Both the position numbers and the translations under genes were made by a program. A stretch of 64,000 bases of DNA, from NCBI GenBank assembly GCA_017302895.1, contig JAFLBV010000001.1, positions 124,001-188,000 on the forward strand. Reading direction: 5' to 3'. The stretch is from Ignavibacteria bacterium (GTDB lineage Bacteria > Bacteroidota > Ignavibacteria > Ignavibacteriales > Ignavibacteriaceae). Shown piece by piece: positions 35,015-42,215 of the stretch; the stretch's first letter is position 1, and every line of letters starts with the position of its first letter. A model generated the notes under the pieces. It saw nothing but the letters and a program-made list of their open reading frames with translations, did not search any database and was not told the DNA's origin.

Positions 35015-37114
35015 ATGATTAAGAAAATTCTTTTATTTATTCTGGTTACGGTAGGAGTAACCTTTTCGCAAAATCTTAAATCTCCTAACGGGAGACTCGA
35101 ACTTGACTTTATGATGAGCAAGGGAGGGATTCCGTATTATACATTAAAGTTCGATGGTAAATATGTTATTAAGGAATCGGCGCTGGGGATCGAAATAAGA
35201 GATGATCCAGGTTTTGTGAGTGAACTTAGTGAATTGACGGTTGAAAATTCCTCGTTTGACGAGACCTGGAACCCGGTTCTTGGTGAAGTAAAAGAGATCA
35301 GAAACCACTACAATCAACTGAAAGTAACTCTTCAGCACTTCACCACAAAAAAACAGATGGCGATTGTCTTCAGACTCTTTAATGATGGACTCGGTTTCAG
35401 GTACGAATTTCCTGAAATGGAAAATCAGAGGTACTTCACCATCATGGGTGAGAAAACCCAGTTTGTCCTGACGGGAGATCACAAAACTTTCTGGATTCCG
35501 GGTGATTTCGACAGCAACGAATATCCATATATGACGAGTAAATTGAGTGAAGTGGATGCAGAAAAGGGACAGGGCTTTTTTGAGATTAGCACCCGTTCGA
35601 TTATTGCTCCGAATGCTGTTCAAACTCCTCTTATGATGAAATCCTCAGACGGACTTTACATCAATATTTTTGAAGCTGCCGTAACAAATTATCCCGTTAT
35701 GCATCTTCTGGTTGATAAAAAGGAGTTCGCTCTCTCGGCAGTTCTGGCACCTGACGCAGTAGGTAATCCTGCCTACATGCAGGCACCGTGTTCGACTCCT
35801 TGGAGAACTGTTATTGTTTCTTCCAAGGCAGAGGAAATTCTTGCTTCAAAAATGATCCTCAATTTGAATGAACCATCAAAAATTGCTGATGCAAGCTGGA
35901 TTAAAGGGAATAAGTATGTCGGCATCTGGTGGGAACTTCATGTGGGGAAATCGAGCTGGAATTACTCAGACATCAACAATGTAAAAATTGGTGAAACCGA
36001 CTGGGCAAGCCTGAAGCCGAACGGCAGACACGGAGCCACAACTGAAAGAACCAAATATTATATTGATTTTGCTGCTAAAAACGGTTTTGACGGCGTTTTG
36101 GTTGAGGGATGGAATGTAGGCTGGGAGGACTGGTTTGGTCAGTGGAAGGAAAATGTTTTTGATTTTGTAACGCCGTATCCCGATTTCGATGTAAAAGAGT
36201 TGCAGAATTATGCCAAGTCAAAGGGTGTGAAACTTATCATGCACCACGAGACGAGTGCCTCAGCAACAAACTATGAGAGAAGACTCGACGATGCTTTCCG
36301 TTTTATGAAAGAGCACGGATACGATGCGGTAAAAACCGGTTATGTCGGTCGGATTATTCCCAGAGGTGAACGACATGACGGTCAATGGATGGTTGCTCAT
36401 TACTTCAGAGTAGCTGAAAAAGCCGCCAAATACAAGATAATGGTCAATTCGCATGAGTCGCACAGGCCAACCGGGCAGTCAAGAACCTGGCCAAACTGGT
36501 TCGCAGCGGAAGCAGCGAGAGGGAATGAGTTTAATGCCTGGAGCAGGGGAAACCCGCCCGAGCATGAAACAATTTTACCTTTCACCAGACTGATGGGCGG
36601 TGCGATGGACTACACTCCGGGAATTTTCCAGATAAAAATGGATTATTACACCCCGGGAAGCAAATTCCAGGTACATACCACACTTGTAAAGCAACTGGCG
36701 CTTTATGTTACGATGTACAGTCCGTTGCAAATGGCAGCAGACATCCCTGAAAACTATGAAAAGCACATGGATGCTTTTCAGTTTATTAAAGATGTCGCCG
36801 TTGACTGGGATGACACAAAGATACTATCCGCTGAACCTGGTGATTATCTCCTGATTGCAAGAAAAGCAAAAGGGAAAAACGAGTGGTATATCGGAGGGAT
36901 TACTGATGAAAATGCACGGGAAATGGAAATATCATTTGATTTCCTCCCTGCGGGAAAATCATTCACTGCTGACTTCTACATGGATGGAGACGATGCAAGT
37001 TGGGAGAAAAATCCCATGAAATACAAAATCGAAAAGAAAACCGTAACCTCCACTTCCAAAGTAAAGGTTAAGCTTGCCCCTTCGGGAGGGGTGGCGGTTA
37101 CTGTTAAGTTATGA
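35015..37114 (+). CDS. GH97 alpha-glucosidase (SusB-like), secreted
   Basis: A 699-residue GH97 enzyme with signal peptide (cut near residue 20). The N-terminal beta-sandwich (about 20-290), central barrel (about 300-580; GVLVEGWNVGWEDW, LIMHHETSAS, MVNSHESHRPTGQSRTWPNW, RGNEFNAW) and C-terminal sandwich are in the SusB order. The Glu residues in MHHE, SHES and GNEF fit the inverting type, but I cannot confirm this without an alignment. It releases glucose from alpha-glucans in the periplasm. Its TGA stop lies inside the first word of the array at 37109. Confidence 0.93.
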   Translation: MIKKILLFILVTVGVTFSQNLKSPNGRLELDFMMSKGGIPYYTLKFDGKYVIKESALGIEIRDDPGFVSELSELTVENSSFDETWNPVLGEVKEIRNHYNQLKVTLQHFTTKKQMAIVFRLFNDGLGFRYEFPEMENQRYFTIMGEKTQFVLTGDHKTFWIPGDFDSNEYPYMTSKLSEVDAEKGQGFFEISTRSIIAPNAVQTPLMMKSSDGLYINIFEAAVTNYPVMHLLVDKKEFALSAVLAPDAVGNPAYMQAPCSTPWRTVIVSSKAEEILASKMILNLNEPSKIADASWIKGNKYVGIWWELHVGKSSWNYSDINNVKIGETDWASLKPNGRHGATTERTKYYIDFAAKNGFDGVLVEGWNVGWEDWFGQWKENVFDFVTPYPDFDVKELQNYAKSKGVKLIMHHETSASATNYERRLDDAFRFMKEHGYDAVKTGYVGRIIPRGERHDGQWMVAHYFRVAEKAAKYKIMVNSHESHRPTGQSRTWPNWFAAEAARGNEFNAWSRGNPPEHETILPFTRLMGGAMDYTPGIFQIKMDYYTPGSKFQVHTTLVKQLALYVTMYSPLQMAADIPENYEKHMDAFQFIKDVAVDWDDTKILSAEPGDYLLIARKAKGKNEWYIGGITDENAREMEISFDFLPAGKSFTADFYMDGDDASWEKNPMKYKIEKKTVTSTSKVKVKLAPSGGVAVTVKL

Positions 37115-37190
37115 CTTATGAGTTATTAGTTATGAATTGGATGAATTTTCAGAGGTAACTCATAATTCATAAGTCATAACTAATAATTCA
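37109..37190. repeat. Opposed 7-base word arrays joining two convergent stop codons
   Basis: Four words TTATGAC, TTATGAG, TTATTAG, TTATGAA (37109-37136) contain the GH97 stop codon. Five words TAACTCA, TAATTCA, TAAGTCA, TAACTAA, TAATTCA (37156-37190) end on the stop codon of the minus-strand hydrolase. The two blocks are complementary: 37107-37126 pairs with 37162-37181 with one mismatch, a 20-base-pair stem. It could serve both genes as a terminator, though T tracts are short. Confidence 0.8.
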
Positions 37191-37889
37191 GGGAAGTTTA
37201 TGCTTCAATAGCCATTGATAGATTTCGGGATTTGAATAGGTGGCATCCCATGCGTTGTGGTTGCCACCTTCGTATATTGTGAGTATAGCTTCCACTCCAC
37301 ATTTCTTTGTTGCGTTTATCATTCTTTCTGATTCTGAGAGAGGAACCACATCGTCTTTCTCACCGTGGAATGCCCAGGTTGGTACTCCACCGACTTCGCA
37401 GATGCGATGAGGGAGTCCGCCGCCACATACGGGAATTATGGCTGCTATTCTTTTTGGTGCCTCCAAAGCCATCGCCCAGGTTCCATATCCACCCATGCTT
37501 AAGCCCGTAACATAAATTCTTGATTTGTCAACTCTGTATTTTGTTTCGAGGAAATCGAGAAGAGCCACAAGGTCAGATCCTTTCCACCACTCTTTGGGTT
37601 TGCATTGAGGAGCAATAACAATAAACGGAAACTTCTCACCTTTTTCGATATGTTTCGGCACGCCGTGTGTTTTCACAAGTTCAAGATTTTCTCCTCTTTC
37701 GCCTGATCCGTGCAAAAATATCAGAAGTGGATATGTCTGACTGGTTTCCGAGTAGCCGTCAGGCAGGTATTCGAGAAAATCGAAAGAGACATCTTTTTCG
37801 ACCTTTCCGGAAAATTGTTGTGGTTTCATTATCTGCGGGAAAATCGCAGTTGACAGAAAAATCATTGACAGGAGGGTAATTTTTTTCAT
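37188..37889 (-). CDS. Secreted alpha/beta hydrolase (esterase/peptidase-like)
   Basis: A 233-residue protein with a signal peptide (cut near residue 20) and an alpha/beta hydrolase fold: LHGSGERG for the oxyanion loop, the nucleophile in VTGLSMGGYG, Asp in HGEKDDVVP and His in GGNHNAW. It resembles the polyhydroxyalkanoate depolymerase/feruloyl esterase-like (LpqC, COG4099) group. It is convergent with the GH97 gene. Confidence 0.85.
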   Translation of the reverse strand: MKKITLLSMIFLSTAIFPQIMKPQQFSGKVEKDVSFDFLEYLPDGYSETSQTYPLLIFLHGSGERGENLELVKTHGVPKHIEKGEKFPFIVIAPQCKPKEWWKGSDLVALLDFLETKYRVDKSRIYVTGLSMGGYGTWAMALEAPKRIAAIIPVCGGGLPHRICEVGGVPTWAFHGEKDDVVPLSESERMINATKKCGVEAILTIYEGGNHNAWDATYSNPEIYQWLLKHKLP

Positions 37890-37986
37890 TGTTTTGGTCT
37901 GTTAATTAATAGAAAATCATCATACAAACTTAAATAAAACAATTTGGTGAATCAATTATTAAATTCTGATTTTTGACCGGGTTTAA

Positions 37987-38020
37987 AATAAAAAAGGCTG
38001 CCGGGGAGCACCGACAGCCG
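37987..38020 (-). terminator. Rho-independent terminator on the minus strand
   Basis: On the minus strand GGCTGTCGG pairs with CCGGCAGCC (one mismatch) around a 6-base loop and runs into TTTTTT. It lies 30 bases after the end of the LTXXQ gene and closes that transcript. Confidence 0.85.
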
Positions 38021-38049
38021 GTTTAGCTGCTCCTTTTTCAGGAATCAGT

Positions 38050-38586
38050 TCATCTGTTCAAGCATCTGCCGTCTCTAAAACCTTTTCCACCACCTTTAGG
38101 ACCTCTTCCGCCACCACGATGATATCCTTTTCCTCTTCCGTCACAGTTTCCACAGTCTCCTCTGAACCCCATGCCACCTTTTCCGGGTCTGTTCGCTCTG
38201 AATTCATTCCACTTGGCTTTTTGTTCTTTTGTAAGCAGATCATAGACATCCATCTGATGATTGGCTCTTGAATTCTGCAGCGACTCGTGAATTTTCGAGA
38301 TTTTAGCAGTCATATTGAGGTATTCAGCTCTGGTGTATTCACCCTTGGATAAAAGCTGTTTCATCTCTATTCTGGCTTTTTCGAGCTCAGCTCTGAGATC
38401 AATCATCTTTTTGAGGTGATCATTTCGCAATGCCTCAATTTTTGTTTCCTGATCTTTTGTGAGGTCAAGTTTTTCCATCATTCTGCCGCGTCCGTGACCT
38501 TCAAATCCGGGTTGGGCAAATGTCGTTGCAGGTAAAACAAGTATTATTGCAAGGACGATAACCATAGATGAGATTAGGTGTCTCAT
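38050..38586 (-). CDS. Spy/CpxP-like periplasmic LTXXQ protein with Gly-rich tail
   Basis: A 178-residue protein: signal peptide (cut after TTFAQ, near residue 25), a helical domain with two LTxxQ motifs (LTKDQETK and LTKEQKAK), and a Gly/Arg-rich tail with three cysteines (FRGDCGNCDG, GRCLNR). Spy-type proteins are ATP-independent periplasmic chaperones or metal/stress sensors. The Cys/His-containing tail could bind metal. It is divergent from the ECF sigma gene, with 196 bases between. Confidence 0.85.
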   Translation of the reverse strand: MRHLISSMVIVLAIILVLPATTFAQPGFEGHGRGRMMEKLDLTKDQETKIEALRNDHLKKMIDLRAELEKARIEMKQLLSKGEYTRAEYLNMTAKISKIHESLQNSRANHQMDVYDLLTKEQKAKWNEFRANRPGKGGMGFRGDCGNCDGRGKGYHRGGGRGPKGGGKGFRDGRCLNR

Positions 38587-38782
38587 AATTTATTCTCCAT
38601 TTGTTTTGAATTTATTAACTTTCTGGTTATGTGACATGATGAAGAGAGGGGAGGGTTTAAAGGTGCATTCAATTTAAGTTGCTTTTTCTTTCAGTGAATT
38701 TGCAACGAAAAAATTGTTATATTTTGATTAAACCAATTACATTGTTTGAATGTCAAACTAATAAATTCACTAAAAGTTATTG

Positions 38783-39367
38783 ATGACCGACGAAGAATTA
38801 GTAAAGAGATTTCTTAACGGCGAAGAATCAGCATTTAATTTGCTTGTTAGAAAATATCAACAGAAGATATACTGGCATGCCCGTCGACTTACGGGCAACC
38901 ATTTTGACGCTGATGATATTCTGCAGGAAGTTTTGATGGTGATTTACAGCAAGTTGAAGGACTACAAGTTCGAGTCGTCATTGTACACATGGATATTCAA
39001 GATAACTTATACCAGGTCACTAAATCTTATTAACAAGAACAAGCTTAAAAGATTTTTTTCGATTGGGGATGAAGATACACCTGAAATAAGTGGTGATGTG
39101 GATGTGGTAAGAGATGTTGAAAACAGGGAAAAACTCCTGTTGCTCGATAAAATATTGAAACAACTGCCTGTGAAACAGAGGGAAGTGTTTGTAATGAGAC
39201 ACTTCGATGAATTGAGCTATGAAGAAATAGCCGAGATTACCGGCAAAAGCACCGGCGGACTAAAAGCAAACTATTTTCACGCTTTAAACAAAGTTACTTC
39301 TCTGATGGAGAAAGAGTATGGAAAAAAAGAAACGGATCTTCGAATATTTGGACAGCAAGCCGGGTAA
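38783..39367 (+). CDS. ECF sigma factor
   Basis: A 194-residue sigma-70-like factor (ATG at 38783; a TTG lies just before it). Region 2 is FNLLVRKYQQKIYWHARRL followed by ADDILQEVLMVIY, and region 4 is LPVKQREVFVMRHFDELSYEE then GKSTGGLKANYFHAL. There is no region 1 or 3, so it is an ECF factor. It probably directs its own promoter plus envelope genes. The next gene overlaps its end by 50 bases, typical of a cognate anti-sigma factor. Confidence 0.93.
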   Translation: MTDEELVKRFLNGEESAFNLLVRKYQQKIYWHARRLTGNHFDADDILQEVLMVIYSKLKDYKFESSLYTWIFKITYTRSLNLINKNKLKRFFSIGDEDTPEISGDVDVVRDVENREKLLLLDKILKQLPVKQREVFVMRHFDELSYEEIAEITGKSTGGLKANYFHALNKVTSLMEKEYGKKETDLRIFGQQAG

Positions 39368-40031
39368 AACCGGGACTTCAAATTTCGAAGCTGACATAAA
39401 AGAAGACGATGAGCTCTACAGTGAGTATGTCAAGGTTAAAGACTCCCTCTTAAAACTTGACAATCTTGCTAATGTGGAGTCGGACACTCTTTATTTTGAG
39501 AGTGTTCTGCCGAGATTCAGAGAAAATCTTGAATTACGGAAACAAAAACGATTCGTTCCGGTTTTTGCTAAACTGGCTGCCGGACTCGCGATTCCGGTTT
39601 TGGCAGTAACTCTGTTTATAACCCAGCCCTGGAGTACACAGATTCAAGTACCCGCAAAGGTCGATCAGGAAAACACTCTTGCAACAACTCCCGGAATCAA
39701 AACAGAATCACCTGTTAAAACGGAACAAAATGAACCTGTTGCCGTAAAACCGCAATACAGATACACTTCGACTCAATCGAATAATTCACCTGTATTGGAA
39801 AAAAGTGACAAGAATGAGATTTTACTTGGTTCCACGACTTTAGTCGATGATGCAACACTGGCCGGGCATTCAAAATTTCATGAGGCGTATAATTCGCTTC
39901 TTGAAATGAACACCACAAGTTTGCTTGAAATTGCTGAAAAATATGGAATTTCACTGGATGAAGTGGTTCAAAACTTAAGTGAAGAAGAAATTGAAAAACT
40001 TTCAGGACAAATAGACCCAATTGTTAATTGA
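39318..40031 (+). CDS. Putative anti-sigma factor
   Basis: A 237-residue protein with a cytoplasmic N-terminal part (about 1-88), one membrane helix (about 88-107; VFAKLAAGLAIPVLAVTLFI) and a periplasmic tail with a helical end (SLLEIAEKYGISLDEVVQNL). The zinc-finger ASD motif (HxxxCxxC) is absent. It overlaps the sigma factor gene by 50 bases, which with the single membrane helix suggests it restrains that factor. Function is inferred from place and topology only. Confidence 0.65.
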   Translation: MEKKKRIFEYLDSKPGKTGTSNFEADIKEDDELYSEYVKVKDSLLKLDNLANVESDTLYFESVLPRFRENLELRKQKRFVPVFAKLAAGLAIPVLAVTLFITQPWSTQIQVPAKVDQENTLATTPGIKTESPVKTEQNEPVAVKPQYRYTSTQSNNSPVLEKSDKNEILLGSTTLVDDATLAGHSKFHEAYNSLLEMNTTSLLEIAEKYGISLDEVVQNLSEEEIEKLSGQIDPIVN

Positions 40032-40041
40032 GGAAAAAATC

Positions 40042-40518
40042 ATGAGATATATTTTATTATTTATTTGCATTCTTTTTTTGTTGGATGGAGCTGCGAGCGC
40101 ACAACCCGGACCAGGAAAGGGAAAATTCAGGAACCGGGGAGGAGACCCGCTTAAGAAACTCGAACAACTTGAAAAAGTAAAGTTGATTGAGGTGCTAGAT
40201 CTTGATGAATCCACAATGCTGAAGCTTTTCTCGAGGCGTGGTGATCACAAAAAGATGATGGAAGAACGGAATGAATTTGCTGACAAGTTGCTTGACCAGA
40301 TGGAAGACCTGATTGCTGCTAACAAAAACGGATCGAAAGATGAAGAATTGAAAGCAAAGATAAGTGAGTTTAACAACCATATTGATGAGTCACACAAGCT
40401 GCAAAGGCAGTTTGTTATGTCACTGTCTGATCTTCTTTCACCGGAAAAACTTGCCAAATACATAGTGTTTGAGAGGAATTTCCGAAGAGAAATTAGAGAT
40501 ATTCTAAAAAAAGATTAA
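40042..40518 (+). CDS. Small periplasmic helical protein, Spy-like
   Basis: The ATG at 40042 follows GAGGAAAAA, giving 158 residues; a longer start at 40021 is less likely. A signal peptide (cut after ASAQ) precedes a Gly-rich linker and a highly charged helical domain ending in LSDLLSPEKLAKYIVFERNF, which resembles the last part of LTXXQ/CpxP domains. It follows the anti-sigma gene by 10 bases. With the LTXXQ gene on the other side, it may be the periplasmic sensor or effector of this sigma system. Confidence 0.7.
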   Translation: MRYILLFICILFLLDGAASAQPGPGKGKFRNRGGDPLKKLEQLEKVKLIEVLDLDESTMLKLFSRRGDHKKMMEERNEFADKLLDQMEDLIAANKNGSKDEELKAKISEFNNHIDESHKLQRQFVMSLSDLLSPEKLAKYIVFERNFRREIRDILKKD

Positions 40519-40579
40519 AATATTGAAAAAGCGATTTGCATAAAACCGCAGAAAACCTTAAATTTACAGTCTAAATTCT

Positions 40580-40664
<85 letters not shown>

Positions 40665-40671
40665 GAATTAC

Positions 40672-40701
40672 AAAAGCAGTCCTTAATCGGACTGCTTTTT
40701 G
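40672..40701 (+). terminator. Rho-independent terminator after tRNA-Leu
   Basis: AAAAGCAGTCC and GGACTGCTTTT form an 11-base-pair stem with a 6-base loop and a T end. Confidence 0.9.
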
Positions 40702-40739
40702 TATTTTAAAAGATGAGTTTTACTTAATTAGGAGAATGG

Positions 40740-42215
40740 TTGGGAGAGGTCACCTGGTCATTAATTTTTCTGTTAATAATAGCTGTATCAGCCGGTACAA
40801 CCGAGATACTTTCCCGGAACGGCAATCTGGAAAAGAATACCGGCAGGAAAGTTCTGCATATCGTAGCGGGAACACTTGTTTCCTTTCTTCCGTTTTTTAT
40901 AAAATCGTCAACGACTCTCCTTGTTATTGGAGTCACAGTACTGATTCTCCTTTACTATCTTGTCTCAAAGAATAAACTCACCGGTATTGACGATTTGGAA
41001 AGAAAAAGCTGGGGTATTGTTTATTTTCCTGTCTCATTTATTCTCCTTATTCTGTTTTTCATACCAGACAAACCTGAGATATTTACCCTTGGTTTTTTAA
41101 TAATGACATTCTCAGATTCTCTCGCCTCGATATTCGGTAAAAAGATAAAAAGCGAGGAATATCACCTGACCAGAGACAAAAAATCGGTGGCCGGCAGTCT
41201 CACATTCTTCCTGGTTTCCGTCATTATACTCTCACTTTTCATTCTTTTCGGTAACGGGACACCTGATCACAAGTACAATCCGTTGTTCGTTTTTTCTTTT
41301 GTCCTGATAATAGCTTTCATCGCAACACTACTCGAAGGATTATCTTCTGCAGGTCTGGACAACCTGACTGTCCCGGTTGGAGTCGCATTTTTGGCAAATA
41401 TTTTTTTAAGTTCTCCTTTACCGGGTATTGAAGTGTCGTTGTTAACCGGATTTTGTGCATCACTTCTTGTGGGCGCGCTATCATTGAAATTCAGATTCCT
41501 TACAATGGATGGTGCAGCGGGCGCCATCATTCTTGGTACTTTCGTTTTTGGTTTTGGCGGGTTGCAGTGGACAATTCCGGTCCTGTCCTTTTTCATCCTG
41601 TCAAGCATTTTATCCAAAATCCGTCTGAAGCGTAACAGGGAGGTGGAGGAGAGGTTTGAGAAATCAGGGACGAGGAACATTGGGCAGGTACTTGCAAACG
41701 GAGGTATTGGCGGGTTAATCCTCCTTTTGGAGAGTTATTTTCAGTCGGGCTGGCTCTACTATCTGTTCGTTTTGAACTTTGCAGCGGTCTGCTCAGATAC
41801 CTGGGGAACCGAATTCGGGACGATGTGGAAAACAAAAACGGTTTCACTTCGAAATTTCCGCGAAGTCCCGCAGGGATTATCAGGTGGTGTGTCGCTGCCG
41901 GGAACGGTTGGTGCACTCGGAGGTGCCCTGATGGTAGTAATAAGTTCATATTATTGGACAGGTGATTTATTTATATTCGTAATTCTGATTACACTTGGTT
42001 TTGCCGGCAGCATCATAGATTCGCTGTTGGGAGAGTACCTGCAAATTCAGTACAAGTGTCTCAAATGTGGTATTGTAACTGAAAGAAAATCGCACTGCGA
42101 TGACTCAACTTCAAGGCACAAAGGTTTTCAATTTATTACCAACGACATCGTAAATTTTGGATCAGCAATATTATCAATTTTAGTTTTTATAATTATATAT
42201 AAAGCCCGGCTATGA
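40740..42215 (+). CDS. Fused dolichol/phytol kinase-like and DUF92 (VTE6-like) membrane protein
   Basis: A 491-residue polytopic protein. The first part (about 1-220; GRKVLHIVAG, SDSLASIFGKK, KSVAGSLTFF, EGLSSAGLDN) is a SEC59/VTE5-type polyprenol or phytol kinase. The second (about 235-490; MDGAAGAIILGTFVFG, SDTWGTEFG, RNFREVPQGLSGGVSLPGT, SIIDSLLGEYLQ) is DUF92, the family of plant VTE6, a phytyl-phosphate kinase. Together they would turn an isoprenoid alcohol into its diphosphate in two steps. A Cys pair in YKCLKCGIVTERKSHC may bind metal. The start is TTG at 40740, after TAGGAGA. The next gene overlaps it by four bases. Confidence 0.82.
   Translation: MGEVTWSLIFLLIIAVSAGTTEILSRNGNLEKNTGRKVLHIVAGTLVSFLPFFIKSSTTLLVIGVTVLILLYYLVSKNKLTGIDDLERKSWGIVYFPVSFILLILFFIPDKPEIFTLGFLIMTFSDSLASIFGKKIKSEEYHLTRDKKSVAGSLTFFLVSVIILSLFILFGNGTPDHKYNPLFVFSFVLIIAFIATLLEGLSSAGLDNLTVPVGVAFLANIFLSSPLPGIEVSLLTGFCASLLVGALSLKFRFLTMDGAAGAIILGTFVFGFGGLQWTIPVLSFFILSSILSKIRLKRNREVEERFEKSGTRNIGQVLANGGIGGLILLLESYFQSGWLYYLFVLNFAAVCSDTWGTEFGTMWKTKTVSLRNFREVPQGLSGGVSLPGTVGALGGALMVVISSYYWTGDLFIFVILITLGFAGSIIDSLLGEYLQIQYKCLKCGIVTERKSHCDDSTSRHKGFQFITNDIVNFGSAILSILVFIIIYKARL

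Noticed and set aside
40672..40701. A second RNA gene after tRNA-Leu
   Set aside because: The structure is a simple terminator stem with a T end.
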